Origin: an uncultured beta proteobacterium
GTDB taxonomy: Bacteria; Pseudomonadota; Gammaproteobacteria; Burkholderiales; Burkholderiaceae_C
Assembly: GCA_903920695.1 (NCBI GenBank)
Contig: CAIXNB010000080.1
Coordinates: forward strand, 1-53,666
Direction of reading: 5' to 3'
Length of the DNA stretch: 53,666 nt
The position numbers and the translations under genes were made by a program. The notes below the pieces were generated by a model. The model searched no databases, had not been told where the DNA came from, and was given only the letters and a program-made list of their open reading frames with translations. Below, piece by piece: positions 24,733 to 34,062 of the stretch. Position 1 is the first letter of the stretch, and each line of letters starts with the position of its first letter.

Positions 24733-25896
24733 ATGAACCGACACCTCTGGCTGCTGACCCTGTGTCAGGGTCTATTCCTGACCAACAACGTCACCTTCAT
24801 TGCCATTAACGGCCTGGTCGGCCTAAGCATGGCGCCGCTGGGCTGGATGGCAACCCTGCCGGTGATGGCCTATGTGGTCGGCGGAGCGCTGTCCACCGGG
24901 TTGGTCGCCAAAACGCAGGCCCGCTTTGGCCGCAAAGCCTCGTTTCAACTTGGCCTGCTGGTGGTCTTGCTGGCCTGTCTGCTATGCGCCTACGCGGCTG
25001 TCAGCCGAAACTTCTGGCTGCTATGCAGCGCCACCCTGGTGGCCGGCTACTACAACGCCAACGCCAACCTGTACCGCTTTGCCGCCGCTGAGTTAGCCGC
25101 GCCGGCCTGGCGTGAAAAAGCGGTATCCCTGGTGCTGGCCGGTGGCCTGATCGGCGCCGTGATCGGGCCCAACCTGGCGCAGCAAACGCGCGCCATGATG
25201 AGCGTGCCCTTTGCCGGCGCCTACATCAAGCTGAGTCTGGTTGCGGTGCTGGCCATGGCCCTGCTGGCCTTCATCGATTTTCCGCCGCTGACGGCAAAGA
25301 AGTCGGCCAGCGCCGGCCGGCCGCTGGGACAGATCATGAAGCAGCCGACCTTTATCATTGCGGCGCTCACCAGCGCCCTGAGCTACGGCATCATGAACCT
25401 GCTGATGGCCGCCACACCGTTGGCCATGCAGCAGCACAATTTCGCGTTTTCCGACGCGGCGCTGGTGTTGCAGTGGCACGTGATCGGCATGTTCGCTCCC
25501 GGCTTTTTCACCGGGCATCTGATCAAGCGCTTTGGCACGCTGGCCATCATGAGCACCGGGCTGCTGCTCAATGCGCTGTGCATCGCCATCGCGCTCTCCG
25601 GCGTTGACCTGCAGCAGTTTCTGTTCGCGTTGTTCCTGCTCGGTGTCGGCTGGAATTTGCTGTTCACCGGCAGCACCACGCTGTCGCTGCAGACCTACCG
25701 CCCGGAAGAAAAGGACAAGGTACAGGGTGCCTTGAATTTCTGTGTCTTTGCCACGCTGGCCCTGAGTTCTTTCTCCTCGGGCGTACTGATCACCACCAGC
25801 GGCTGGCGGTTGCTCAATTTCGGCTCGCTGCTGCCCCTGGCACTGATCGCATCGGCGCTGCTGTGGCTCGCAATCCGGCAGCAGCGCGCAGTATGA
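24733..25896 (+). CDS. Major facilitator superfamily transporter
   Basis: 387 residues with about twelve hydrophobic segments, starting MNRHLWLLTLCQGLFLTNNV. The loop after helix 2 reads LVAKTQARFGRKASFQLGLL, a variant of the MFS G-x-x-x-D-R-x-G-R-R signature. A central hydrophilic loop (LTAKKSASAGRPLGQIMKQP) separates the two halves. The protein resembles the small drug/sugar-efflux-type MFS members found beside many Burkholderiales operons. No substrate can be assigned. The ABC gene start lies 61 bases downstream. Confidence 0.85.
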   Translation: MNRHLWLLTLCQGLFLTNNVTFIAINGLVGLSMAPLGWMATLPVMAYVVGGALSTGLVAKTQARFGRKASFQLGLLVVLLACLLCAYAAVSRNFWLLCSATLVAGYYNANANLYRFAAAELAAPAWREKAVSLVLAGGLIGAVIGPNLAQQTRAMMSVPFAGAYIKLSLVAVLAMALLAFIDFPPLTAKKSASAGRPLGQIMKQPTFIIAALTSALSYGIMNLLMAATPLAMQQHNFAFSDAALVLQWHVIGMFAPGFFTGHLIKRFGTLAIMSTGLLLNALCIAIALSGVDLQQFLFALFLLGVGWNLLFTGSTTLSLQTYRPEEKDKVQGALNFCVFATLALSSFSSGVLITTSGWRLLNFGSLLPLALIASALLWLAIRQQRAV

Positions 25897-25957
25897 TGGC
25901 TGCATGACGGGCGACCAAGAACGCCTCGCTCGCTTGAACCAATCAGGAGACACAACC

Positions 25958-26983
25958 ATGCAAAGACGACACCTGCTCGCCAGCGGTTTGCTGGCAGGCG
26001 CGCTGCCGCACTGGGCGCTGGCCCAGGCGCTGGAAAAACCCAAGCTCACAATGGCAGTCGGTGGCAAGAACCTGCTGTATTACCTGCCGCTCACGGTGGC
26101 CGAGCAGTTGGGTTACTTCAAGGCCGAGGGGCTGGATGTGACCATCGTCGACTTTGCCGGCGGCTCGCGCGCACTGCAGGCGGTGGTCGGCGGCAGTGCC
26201 GATGTCGTATCGGGCGCTTTCGAGCACACGGTCAACATGCAGTTCAAGGGCCAGCGCATGCGCGCTTTTGTGCTGCAGGGTGCGGCGCCGCAAATCGTGC
26301 TCGGCATCAACCCCAAGACCATGGCGGGCTACAAGACACTGGCCGACCTCAAGGGCAAGAAGATCGGCGTCACGGCGCCGGGCAGCTCGACCAACGTGAT
26401 GCTCAACTTTGTGCTGGCGAAAGCCGGCCTGAAGCCGAGCGACGTCAGCATCATCGGCGTCGGTGCCGGCAACGGCGCGGTCGCCGCCATGCGCTCCGGA
26501 CAGATCGATGCCATCAGCAACCTGGACCCGGTCATCACGCTGCTGCAACGCTCAGGTGATCTCAAGATCATCTCGGACACGCGCGTTGTGGCCGAGTCAG
26601 AAAAGGTGTTTGGCGGTCCGATGCCGGCCGCCTGCCTGTACGCGATGCAGTCCTTCATCAACAGCCATCCGAAAACGACGCAGGCGCTGGCCAACGCCAT
26701 CGTGCGCGCTGACAAATGGATCCGCAACGCCGGCGCCGCCGACATCATCAAGGCCGTACCCGAAAGTTTCCTGATGGGCGACCGCGCCGTCTACATCGAC
26801 GCCTTCCTGGCGGCCAAGGGCGCCTTGTCACCCGACGGCATGATCCCGGAGCGCGGCGCGCAGACCGCCTTCAAGGCCCTGGCCAGCGTGGACGAGCAAC
26901 TGGCCGCGGCCAAGCTTGACCTCAATGCGGTCTACACCAACGACTTTGTCAGAGCAGCCAACGCCAAATACCCCAAGGGATGA
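25958..26983 (+). CDS. ABC transporter substrate-binding protein (nitrate/sulfonate/thiamine-precursor type)
   Basis: 341 residues from ATG 25958, preceded by CAGGAGAC. The N-terminus MQRRHLLASGLLAGALPHWA is a signal peptide with a twin-arginine-like RRHLL pattern. The mature protein has the NMT1/SsuA fold: LPLTVAEQLGYFKAEGLDVT, FAGGSRALQAVVGGSADVVS, and DLKGKKIGVTAPGSSTNVML. The first gene of a complete importer: the ATPase start overlaps its stop by 4 bases. The ligand is unknown; sulfonates, nitrate or pyrimidine-like compounds are typical. Confidence 0.9.
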   Translation: MQRRHLLASGLLAGALPHWALAQALEKPKLTMAVGGKNLLYYLPLTVAEQLGYFKAEGLDVTIVDFAGGSRALQAVVGGSADVVSGAFEHTVNMQFKGQRMRAFVLQGAAPQIVLGINPKTMAGYKTLADLKGKKIGVTAPGSSTNVMLNFVLAKAGLKPSDVSIIGVGAGNGAVAAMRSGQIDAISNLDPVITLLQRSGDLKIISDTRVVAESEKVFGGPMPAACLYAMQSFINSHPKTTQALANAIVRADKWIRNAGAADIIKAVPESFLMGDRAVYIDAFLAAKGALSPDGMIPERGAQTAFKALASVDEQLAAAKLDLNAVYTNDFVRAANAKYPKG

Positions 26984-27789
26984 CAGCCGCGCTTGACCTG
27001 AATGGGGTCGCCTGCACTTTTGTCAGCCGCAACGACCCGAACCAGCGCTACACCGCCGTGCAGGATGTCAGCCTGACGGTGGGCGCCGGCGAGTTCGTCA
27101 GCGTGGTCGGCCCCACCGGCTGCGGCAAGAGCACCTTGCTCAATGTCGGCGCCGGCTTGCTGGAGCCGAGCACAGGATCGGTCTCTGCCTTTGGCCAGCC
27201 GCTGCTCGGCATCAATCGTCGCGCCGGCTACATGTTTCAGGCCGAAAGCCTGATGCCTTGGCGCACGGCGCTCGGCAACGTCATGGCTGGACTCGAATTT
27301 CAGGGTTTAGCGCCGGCGCAATCCCGCGCACGCGCCGAAGATTGGCTGCGCCGGGTTGGCCTGGGCGGCTTTGGCGACCGCTACCCGCACCAGATGTCGG
27401 GTGGCATGCGCAAGCGCGTGAGCCTGGCGCAAACCCTGGTGCTGGACCCCGACATCATCCTGATGGACGAGCCATTTTCCGCGCTCGACATCCAGACCCG
27501 CCAGTTGATGGAAAACGAACTGCTGACGCTATGGGCGGCCAAGAAGAAAGCGGTATTGTTCATCACGCACGATCTCGATGAAGCAATCGCCATGAGCGAC
27601 CGCGTCGTGGTACTGAGTGCCGGCCCGGGCAGCCATCCGATTGGCGAATTTGTGATCGACATCCCGCGCCCGCGCGATGTGGCCGAAGTAAAAATTACCG
27701 CGCGCTTCATCGAACTGCACCAGGCCATCTGGTCGGTGCTGCGCGATGAGGTCTTAAAGGGCTATCAACAACAACTGCAGGCGCCCTGA
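26980..27789 (+). CDS. ABC transporter ATP-binding protein
   Basis: 269 residues. Walker [21 protein letters not shown] (about residues 40-59), Q-loop [16 protein letters not shown], signature [17 protein letters not shown], Walker [14 protein letters not shown] and switch His [16 protein letters not shown] are all present. The layout is that of SsuB/TauB/NrtD ATPases. It overlaps the receptor gene by 4 bases and is followed after 15 bases by the permease. Confidence 0.96.
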   Translation: MTAALDLNGVACTFVSRNDPNQRYTAVQDVSLTVGAGEFVSVVGPTGCGKSTLLNVGAGLLEPSTGSVSAFGQPLLGINRRAGYMFQAESLMPWRTALGNVMAGLEFQGLAPAQSRARAEDWLRRVGLGGFGDRYPHQMSGGMRKRVSLAQTLVLDPDIILMDEPFSALDIQTRQLMENELLTLWAAKKKAVLFITHDLDEAIAMSDRVVVLSAGPGSHPIGEFVIDIPRPRDVAEVKITARFIELHQAIWSVLRDEVLKGYQQQLQAP

Positions 27790-27804
27790 GCGCGCTGGAC
27801 TGCC

Positions 27805-28632
27805 ATGTGGAAATTGATCAAACCGCGCGCTCAAACCCTGTGGCTCTGGCAACTGAGCCTGCTGGCGCTGCTGTTTGCGTTCTGGCATGTGATGACTGTG
27901 CCCGGGCTGATCCCGCCACTGCTGTTTGCCGACGAGCGCCAGGCCGCTTTCTTCTTTGGCGAGCCGCTCAAGATCTTTGTCCGCGTCTGGGCCTGGTTTG
28001 TGCGCGATGCCGACATTTACCAGCATCTGGGCGTGACGCTGACCGAAACGCTGCTGGCCTTTGCCACCGGCTCGGCGCTGGGATTGGCCGGCGGCCTGTG
28101 GCTGGCGCTCTCACCACTGGCCTCGGCCCTGCTAGAGCCATATATCAAGGCCTTCAACGCCATGCCGCGCATCATTCTGGCGCCGATATTTGCTGTCTGG
28201 TTCGGCCTGGGCATGGGCTCCAAAGTGGCCTTGGGTGTGACGCTGGTGTTCTTCATCGTCTTTTTCAACGTCTACCAGGGCGTCAAGGAAGTCAGCCCGG
28301 TGGTGCTGGCCAACGCGCGCATGCTCGGCGCCAGTCAGCGCCAGTTGCTGCGCCATGTCTACATGCCCAGCGCCACCAGTTGGGTTTTCAGCTCGCTGCA
28401 CACCTCGGTCGGCCTGGCTTTTGTCGGCGCCGTGGTTGGCGAATACCTGGGCTCCAGCCAGGGCGTCGGTTACCTGATCCTGCAGGCAGAAGGTAGTTTT
28501 GACATCAACACCGTCATGGCCGGCATTCTGGTGCTGACCGCCTTCGCCCTGGTGCTCGACGAAGCGGTCGGGCAAATCGAGAAACGCCTGATGAAGTGGC
28601 AGCCACGTTCGGGCGAAACGGAAAAACTCTAG
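27805..28632 (+). CDS. ABC transporter permease
   Basis: 275 residues, six predicted membrane helices beginning LWLWQLSLLALLFAFWHVMT. The EAA loop that docks onto the ATPase is near residues 165-185 (EVSPVVLANARMLGASQRQL). FNAMPRIILAPIFAVWFGLG and FVGAVVGEYLGSSQGVGYLI are typical of SsuC/TauC permeases. It completes the importer; no further genes follow before the convergent hydrolase. Confidence 0.95.
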   Translation: MWKLIKPRAQTLWLWQLSLLALLFAFWHVMTVPGLIPPLLFADERQAAFFFGEPLKIFVRVWAWFVRDADIYQHLGVTLTETLLAFATGSALGLAGGLWLALSPLASALLEPYIKAFNAMPRIILAPIFAVWFGLGMGSKVALGVTLVFFIVFFNVYQGVKEVSPVVLANARMLGASQRQLLRHVYMPSATSWVFSSLHTSVGLAFVGAVVGEYLGSSQGVGYLILQAEGSFDINTVMAGILVLTAFALVLDEAVGQIEKRLMKWQPRSGETEKL

Positions 28633-28663
28633 TCAGGACATCCAATAGCGCGTTTCAAATTTA

Positions 28664-28708
28664 GGACAGAGCTGGCCCACTTCGTACAGCTGTGATCTGT
28701 CCCGCAAA
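28664..28708 (+). repeat. 45-base hairpin repeat, copy B
   Basis: Same length and ends as copy A: GGACAGAGCT at the left, TCTGTCCCGCAAA at the right, with the middle diverged. It fills the gap between the convergent permease and hydrolase genes and could serve as their shared transcript end. Confidence 0.75.
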
Positions 28709-28709
28709 T

Positions 28710-29564
28710 TCACCTGCCAGGGAAACGCCCGTCCAACCATCGTTCGAGCTCGGCAAAAACTGGCTCGGCGTCGAGTTCGTTGAAAATCTCGTGGTACAGA
28801 TTCTCGAAACAATGCGCGCTGACCACCTGCTTCGGTGCCGCTGCCGCAAAAGCCTGGCTGCCGGCCGGGTTCACCAGCCGGTCGGCGCCGGCATAAAGCA
28901 ACAGGGTCGGAACTTGCCATTTCGGTGCCAGGGCCACGGTGGCCGGGCCGGCGTCGGCGATGAAGCGCGCCAACCGGCCCGAGATCCGGTCATGCACATG
29001 TTTGTCGGCCAGGTAGGCGGCAACCGCGGCAGGATCATGCGAAAGAAAGACCGGATCGAGCCCATTGCCAACGCGCAGATTGGGTGCGATTTTCGGCAAT
29101 ACCGTCACCAGGATTTTCTGCAGCCCAGATAAGCCGGGGTCGAGCGCAGGCGAGGACAGCACCAGCGCATCAACCGGTCGCAGCGCCAGCGACACAAAGC
29201 GCGCTGCCACCAAGCCGCCCAGACTGTGGCCAAGCAGGATCAGCGGCGTCTTGCGCGGCATGCGGGCACGCGTGCTCTCCACGATGTCGGCCAGGTCGTC
29301 GAGCAGACGGGTATCCGTCGGCAGGCCGCCACGTGCGCCACCCGACTCGCCGTGGCCAAACTGGTCATAGCCGCGCACCACAAAGCCCCAGTCATTGAGG
29401 CGGCGCGCCACGTGGTGATAACGACCCGCATGTTCGCCCAAGCCATGCACCAGCAGGACGACGCCGCGCAGGGATATGCCGTTGTTGAGCGGCCAGTCCT
29501 GGATGGCAAGGTTGTCGCCATCACCGGCGACAAAAGTCGTGAGGGTACTTTCAGGATGCGTCAT
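28710..29564 (-). CDS. Alpha/beta hydrolase, monoacylglycerol lipase-like
   Basis: 284 residues. The oxyanion strand VLLVHGLGEHAGRYHHVARR, YDQFGHGESGGARGGL, the nucleophile elbow LILLGHSLGGLVAARFV (catalytic Ser), and the acid and His regions (LLYAGADRLVNPAGS, AHCFENLYHEIFNE) match the serine aminopeptidase/MGL (Hydrolase_4) family. There is no signal peptide, so it is cytoplasmic or membrane-associated. It probably hydrolyses monoacylglycerols or lysophospholipids. The gene is divergent from the TRAP receptor gene. Confidence 0.9.
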   Translation of the reverse strand: MTHPESTLTTFVAGDGDNLAIQDWPLNNGISLRGVVLLVHGLGEHAGRYHHVARRLNDWGFVVRGYDQFGHGESGGARGGLPTDTRLLDDLADIVESTRARMPRKTPLILLGHSLGGLVAARFVSLALRPVDALVLSSPALDPGLSGLQKILVTVLPKIAPNLRVGNGLDPVFLSHDPAAVAAYLADKHVHDRISGRLARFIADAGPATVALAPKWQVPTLLLYAGADRLVNPAGSQAFAAAAPKQVVSAHCFENLYHEIFNELDAEPVFAELERWLDGRFPGR

Positions 29565-29637
29565 GTCGGTGGCTCCATCGTGGCGGCTATCATGCCACGT
29601 TCGATACCCGAATGCGCATCAAAACAGGAAGCTGCCA

Positions 29638-30654
29638 ATGAGCCCCTTGACCACCCCGAGCACTACGCTGCGCCGGCGCAGCTGCCTGACATTGGCTGCG
29701 GCCTGGAGTCTGACAACGCAGTTGGCAGGCGCACAGGGCCGCCAGGCACTGCGCATTTCCAGCCCTGCCGTATCCGATGACTGGCACGCCCGCATGTGGA
29801 CCGTCCTGAAGGATCAACTGGAGCAGACCGCGCCAGGCCAGTTCGATGTGCAGATCAACCTGAATGCCTCACTCTTCAAGCAGGGGGCGGAGCCGGTGGC
29901 GATGGCGCGCGGCAATCTGGAGATGGCGACGCTGTCGGCCTTCGACATTGCCAAACTGGTTCCTGAGTTCTCGATCTTCACCGCCGGCTACGTAATCCGC
30001 GACCCAGCCCATCTATTGCAGGTGTTCAACGGCCCGATTGGCCAAGAGCTGTTCAAACGGGTGACCGAGAAGTTGGACATCACGGTGCTGGCGCCAATCT
30101 ACTACGGCACGCGCCAGCTCAATCTGCGCGAGCGGCGCACGGTCAAAACGCCGGCCGACCTCAAGGGCATCAAGCTGCGCATGCCTGGCAGCCGCGAGTG
30201 GCTGTTTCTGGGTGAGGCCCTGGGCGCCACGCCGACCCCGTTGGCCTTCGGCGAGGTCTATCTGGGCCTGCGCACCGGCACCATCGACGCCCAGGACAAC
30301 CCGCTGCCCACCGTCAAGAGCGCCAAATTCTATGAAGTCACGCAGCAGATCACGCTGACCAGCCACTTGGTGGATGTGCTGTTCATCGGCGTCGCCAGCA
30401 AGTTCTGGAGCCGCCTCAACCCTGCGCAGCAGGCAAAACTCAAGAACGCCGCGCAGTCCGCCGCACGTTACAACAATGAGAATCGCATCGCAGATGAACA
30501 ACAGCTGGTGGATTACTTCAAAGGCCAGGGTCTGAGCATGACCACACCCGACGTCAATGCCTTCCGCAAATCGGTGCAGGCCGCCTACCTGAATTCCGAG
30601 TATGCCAAGGTCTGGCCCAAGGAATTGCTTGAGCGCATCAACGCCACCAAATAA
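29638..30654 (+). CDS. TRAP transporter periplasmic receptor (DctP family)
   Basis: 338 residues from ATG 29638 behind AACAGGAAG. The N-terminus TLRRRSCLTLAAAWSLTTQL is a signal peptide with twin-arginine flavour. The mature domain contains FDVQINLNASLFKQGAEPVA, RLNLRERRTVKTPADLKGIK-like elements (QLNLRERRTVKTPADLKG) and GEVYLGLRTGTIDAQDNPLP, with the conserved Arg in KLRMPGSREW that binds a substrate carboxylate. It opens a three-gene TRAP operon. Dicarboxylates or other organic acids are the likely ligands. Confidence 0.94.
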   Translation: MSPLTTPSTTLRRRSCLTLAAAWSLTTQLAGAQGRQALRISSPAVSDDWHARMWTVLKDQLEQTAPGQFDVQINLNASLFKQGAEPVAMARGNLEMATLSAFDIAKLVPEFSIFTAGYVIRDPAHLLQVFNGPIGQELFKRVTEKLDITVLAPIYYGTRQLNLRERRTVKTPADLKGIKLRMPGSREWLFLGEALGATPTPLAFGEVYLGLRTGTIDAQDNPLPTVKSAKFYEVTQQITLTSHLVDVLFIGVASKFWSRLNPAQQAKLKNAAQSAARYNNENRIADEQQLVDYFKGQGLSMTTPDVNAFRKSVQAAYLNSEYAKVWPKELLERINATK

Positions 30655-30661
30655 ACCGCCC

Positions 30662-31132
30662 ATGTTGAACCGATTGCGCCACGCCGCCAATGCCTTTGGC
30701 GTCCTGCTGTTTGCCTTGTTGTTCCTGGTGTTTGTGGTGCAGGTCACAGCGCGCTTTGCCTTTAACAAACCACTGGCCTGGACCGACGAGCTTGCGGTCA
30801 TCCTTTACCTGTGGGCCATTCTATGGGGCGCTGCGCTGGTCTGCCAGGACCGCGAGAACGTCGCCTTTGACCTGATCTACCAGAAGGCCAGTCCGGCGCT
30901 GCAGCGCGTCATGGCGATTGCCGGCTGCGCCCTGATCGGTGTGCTGGCGGCCTGGGCCCTGCCCGGATCAATCGACTACATCCACTTCATGCAGCGCGAG
31001 AGCACACCGGTTCTGGGCCTGCCCTTTGACTGGGTCTTCGCTCCGTTCGCGCTGTTGCTGATCGCGCTGACCCTGCGCTATGCCTGGCGCATCTACCGCC
31101 TGCTCGGGCGCAACTGGCGCGACCACCTGTGA
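30662..31132 (+). CDS. TRAP transporter small membrane subunit (DctQ family)
   Basis: 156 residues from ATG 30662, four membrane helices. FAFNKPLAWTDELAVILYLW and WGAALVCQDRENVAFDLIYQ are the family marks. The start is 8 bases after the DctP stop and the 3' end overlaps the DctM start by 4 bases, so the three subunits are translated together. Confidence 0.94.
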   Translation: MLNRLRHAANAFGVLLFALLFLVFVVQVTARFAFNKPLAWTDELAVILYLWAILWGAALVCQDRENVAFDLIYQKASPALQRVMAIAGCALIGVLAAWALPGSIDYIHFMQRESTPVLGLPFDWVFAPFALLLIALTLRYAWRIYRLLGRNWRDHL

Positions 31133-32427
31133 GCGCCGCCCTCGCCACCCTGTTGGGCGTGCTGGTGGCCGGCATGCTGCTGCGCGCGCCGATCGCCTTT
31201 GCCATGCTGGCCAGCGGCATTGCCTACTTAGTGGTCAAGGGGCAGGACATCGGGCTGGCTGCCGAACAAATCCTCAACGGCCTGTATAGCGGCTACGTGT
31301 TGCTGGCCGTACCACTGTTTGTGTTGGCCGCCAATCTGATGAACGCCGGCAGCATCAGCGAGCGCTTGTTCCAGCTTTCGCGCGTCGTGGTGGGGCGCAT
31401 GCGCGGTGGCCTGGCGCAAGTCAACATCTTGGTCAGCGTGATCTTCTCGGGTATGAGCGGCAGCGCCATTGCCGACGCCGCCGGCCCCGGTCTGGTCTCG
31501 ATCAAGCAGATGCTGAAAAAACCGCAGTACGCGCCCGGCTTTGCGGCCGCCGTGGTGGTGGCTGGCGCCACCATCGGACCCATCATTCCGCCCTCGATCC
31601 CGATGGTGATCTATGCCCTGGTCTCGGGCACCTCGGTGGGTGCCCTGTTTCTCGGCGGCATTATTCCGGGCCTGCTGATGGCAGCGCTGCTGATGCTGGG
31701 CGTTCAAATCATTGCCACGCAGCGCAACATGCCAGCGGATGACCCGATTGCGGCCCGGGATCTGCCAGGCATCGTATGGCGCGGCCTGTTACCGCTGACG
31801 CTGCCATTGGTGCTGCTGACCGGCATCTACAGCGGCGCCTTCACGCCGACCGAAGCGGCGGCGGTGGCGGCCCTGCACGCGCTGATTCTGGCGGCCGGTG
31901 TCTACCGCGCGTTTTCACCCAAGGCGCTGTTTACGGTCATGCTGGAATCGCTGCGCGCCAGCGCGGTGATCACCATGATCATCGCATCAGCCTATCTGCT
32001 CAACTACGCTTTTGCCGCCGAAGGCATCCCGAATCAATTGGCCGCATGGGTCAGCAGCCTGCAACTCAGCCAACTGCAATTCCTGCTGCTGGTGAACGCC
32101 GTCTTTCTGGTGCTGGGCTGCTTTCTCGACGTCTCGGTGATGCTGTTGGTGTTTGTGCCGATGCTGATTCCGACCGCGAAACTGCTGGGCGTGGACTTGG
32201 TTCACTTCGGCGTGGTGGTGGTCGTCAACATGATGATCGGCTTGGTGACGCCGCCCTTTGGCATGCTACTGTTCGTGACCAACGCGCTGACCTGCATTCC
32301 GCTCAAGGACATGGTGCAGGAAGGCTGGGCCTTCATCGGCTTGCTGATACTGGCCCTGCTGCTGATGACGCTGTTTCCGCAGATCGTGCTGTGGTTGCCG
32401 CAGACCATGGGCTACGTGACGCGCTAA
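31129..32427 (+). CDS. TRAP transporter large membrane subunit (DctM family)
   Basis: 432 residues starting with GTG 31129 in the overlap GTGA with dctQ. About twelve hydrophobic helices. VLLAVPLFVLAANLMNAGSI, IFSGMSGSAIADAAGPGLVS, and GATIGPIIPPSIPMVIYALV are the conserved DctM cores, and FTPTEAAAVAALHALILAAG marks the second half. It drives sodium- or proton-coupled uptake with the DctP/DctQ proteins. Confidence 0.95.
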   Translation: MSAALATLLGVLVAGMLLRAPIAFAMLASGIAYLVVKGQDIGLAAEQILNGLYSGYVLLAVPLFVLAANLMNAGSISERLFQLSRVVVGRMRGGLAQVNILVSVIFSGMSGSAIADAAGPGLVSIKQMLKKPQYAPGFAAAVVVAGATIGPIIPPSIPMVIYALVSGTSVGALFLGGIIPGLLMAALLMLGVQIIATQRNMPADDPIAARDLPGIVWRGLLPLTLPLVLLTGIYSGAFTPTEAAAVAALHALILAAGVYRAFSPKALFTVMLESLRASAVITMIIASAYLLNYAFAAEGIPNQLAAWVSSLQLSQLQFLLLVNAVFLVLGCFLDVSVMLLVFVPMLIPTAKLLGVDLVHFGVVVVVNMMIGLVTPPFGMLLFVTNALTCIPLKDMVQEGWAFIGLLILALLLMTLFPQIVLWLPQTMGYVTR

Positions 32428-32452
32428 TCAACTTGTGCCCCCACGCTTGCCC

Positions 32453-32476
32453 CGGCATCGGCCATGGCCGATGCCG
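32453..32476. terminator. 24-base perfect palindrome between convergent genes
   Basis: CGGCATCGGCCA and its reverse complement TGGCCGATGCCG are contiguous. It sits between the dctM stop and the convergent WS/DGAT stop, where it could end both transcripts. No T-run follows, so termination efficiency is uncertain. Just upstream, 32437-32451 resembles a border of the amgK/metX repeat. Confidence 0.5.
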
Positions 32477-32487
32477 CATGTGCTGCG

Positions 32488-33933
32488 CTAAGCCTTGCGC
32501 GCCGACAAGCGGGTCGGTTTGACCACCGGCTTCATGGCTGGTCTTGGTGCTGGCTTGGCCCGCACTTTGGCGGTTTTTGCCAACAAGGCCTGTTCCAATT
32601 CCAGAATCGACTCATCGGTGTAATCGAGCATGCGCTGCAAGGCAGGCACCGAGCGCCGGCAGGCGGTATAGCCGAAACCCAGGTTGTCGCAGTAGCCACT
32701 GATCGTGATGTTCAGGGCCAGGTATTGCGTCGGGATTGAGACCGGGTAAATCTCGTCGAGCCGCGCACCATTGAGATACAGGGTGTTACGCGGCCCTGGC
32801 ACATTGGAAATGATGACGTTGAACAAGGGGTGATTGCGCGCACTTCCGGTGACCATGGCCGGCCCCATCGGCGAAATTGACGTGATGCCATGCGCCAGCT
32901 TTTGCAGGCGCGGCATGGTCTTGAGCCGGTCCTTGGCTTCCTGGGTCGACTGCACGATGCGTTGCAGGCGCTTGAGTGGATCGCGCACGTTGGTTGCCAG
33001 ATTGGCCAGCAGCAGCGACACCTGGTTACCGCCGGCGTCAGTTTCACCGTGCAGCGACACCGGCACCATCGCGATCAATGGCTTTTTCGGCAAGGCCTTC
33101 TGGATTTCAAGGTATTTGCGTAGCGCACCAGCACAAATGGCCAAGGTGACGTCATTGACGGTGGCGCCGGTGGCGTCACCAATGCGCTTGAAGCGCGCCA
33201 GCGAATAAGACTGCGAGGCAAAGCGGCGCGAACCCGAGATCTCGACATTGAACGGGGTCGGCGGTGCTTGGAACGGCAAGGCCGGCGCACCGTCGTCCAT
33301 GCTGCGCAACATGTCCCACAGCCCGCTGCCGATGCCGGGCAGGATTTCGCGTCCAGCTCGCGCCATACCGGCCAGTTGCGCAATCAAACCCGGTGGCGCC
33401 GCTGAGCGCTTGGCAGCTGGGTGCTTGGGAGATGACTGCGCCCACAGCGGTGGCTTGTGTTCTTCAGCGGTACACGATAAACCCTCCGCCACGATTCTGG
33501 CCCCACTGACACCGTCGATCAGCGCATGGTGCGTTTTCGAGTAGGTGGCAAACCGGCCACCCGGCAGACCTTCGATCACATAAATCTCCCACAGCGGCCG
33601 GTTACGGTCCATCAGGTTGCCATGCAAGCGCGACACCATGGCCAGCAATTCGCGGATCCGCCCCGGCTGGGGCAGGGCGACGTGGCGCAGATGGTAGTCA
33701 AGTTCGAAGTGCTCGTCGTCCTCCCAATACCAAAGCCCCATGCGCAACACCGGTCGCTGGTTAAAGGGTGGCTTGGCTGCGAGGTACTTGCCCCAGTCGG
33801 CCAGTAGTTCGGCAATGAAGTGCGGGCCAGCACCCGGCGGCGGAGTGAAGATGTTGAGGCCCGCCACATGCATCGGCTGGTTGCGGGTTTCCATCCAGAG
33901 GAAAGCCGAATCGGTGGGGCTGAGGGCAGTCAT
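32488..33933 (-). CDS. Wax ester synthase / diacylglycerol acyltransferase
   Basis: 481 residues, usual for the bacterial WS/DGAT family. The start MTALSPTDSAFLWMETRNQP matches the family. The catalytic SKTHHALIDGVSGARI (HHxxxDG) lies near residue 140. The C-terminal half has VNDVTLAICAGALRKYL, MVPVSLHGETDAGGNQVSLL and FNVIISNVPGPRNTLYLNGA. The enzyme joins fatty acyl-CoA to alcohols or diacylglycerol, making storage wax or triacylglycerol on the inner membrane. A basic Lys/Arg/Ala/Pro-rich tail ends the protein. It is monocistronic. Confidence 0.95.
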   Translation of the reverse strand: MTALSPTDSAFLWMETRNQPMHVAGLNIFTPPPGAGPHFIAELLADWGKYLAAKPPFNQRPVLRMGLWYWEDDEHFELDYHLRHVALPQPGRIRELLAMVSRLHGNLMDRNRPLWEIYVIEGLPGGRFATYSKTHHALIDGVSGARIVAEGLSCTAEEHKPPLWAQSSPKHPAAKRSAAPPGLIAQLAGMARAGREILPGIGSGLWDMLRSMDDGAPALPFQAPPTPFNVEISGSRRFASQSYSLARFKRIGDATGATVNDVTLAICAGALRKYLEIQKALPKKPLIAMVPVSLHGETDAGGNQVSLLLANLATNVRDPLKRLQRIVQSTQEAKDRLKTMPRLQKLAHGITSISPMGPAMVTGSARNHPLFNVIISNVPGPRNTLYLNGARLDEIYPVSIPTQYLALNITISGYCDNLGFGYTACRRSVPALQRMLDYTDESILELEQALLAKTAKVRAKPAPRPAMKPVVKPTRLSARKA

Positions 33934-34062
33934 GGCGCGGTCTCGTTGAGTGAATCAATGACGCAGCGTACTGCAATTCAAACGATTCAGGACCGGGGCA
34001 AACCCCAGCGACTCGCGCGGAGGGCAGGAAGCCACACAAAGTGGGCGACCGTGGGGGCCACG

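Noticed and set aside
25093..26067. 324-residue minus-strand frame across the MFS gene and the ABC receptor start
   Set aside because: Gln/His/Arg-rich shadow translation; the plus-strand genes have clear motifs and ribosome-binding sites.
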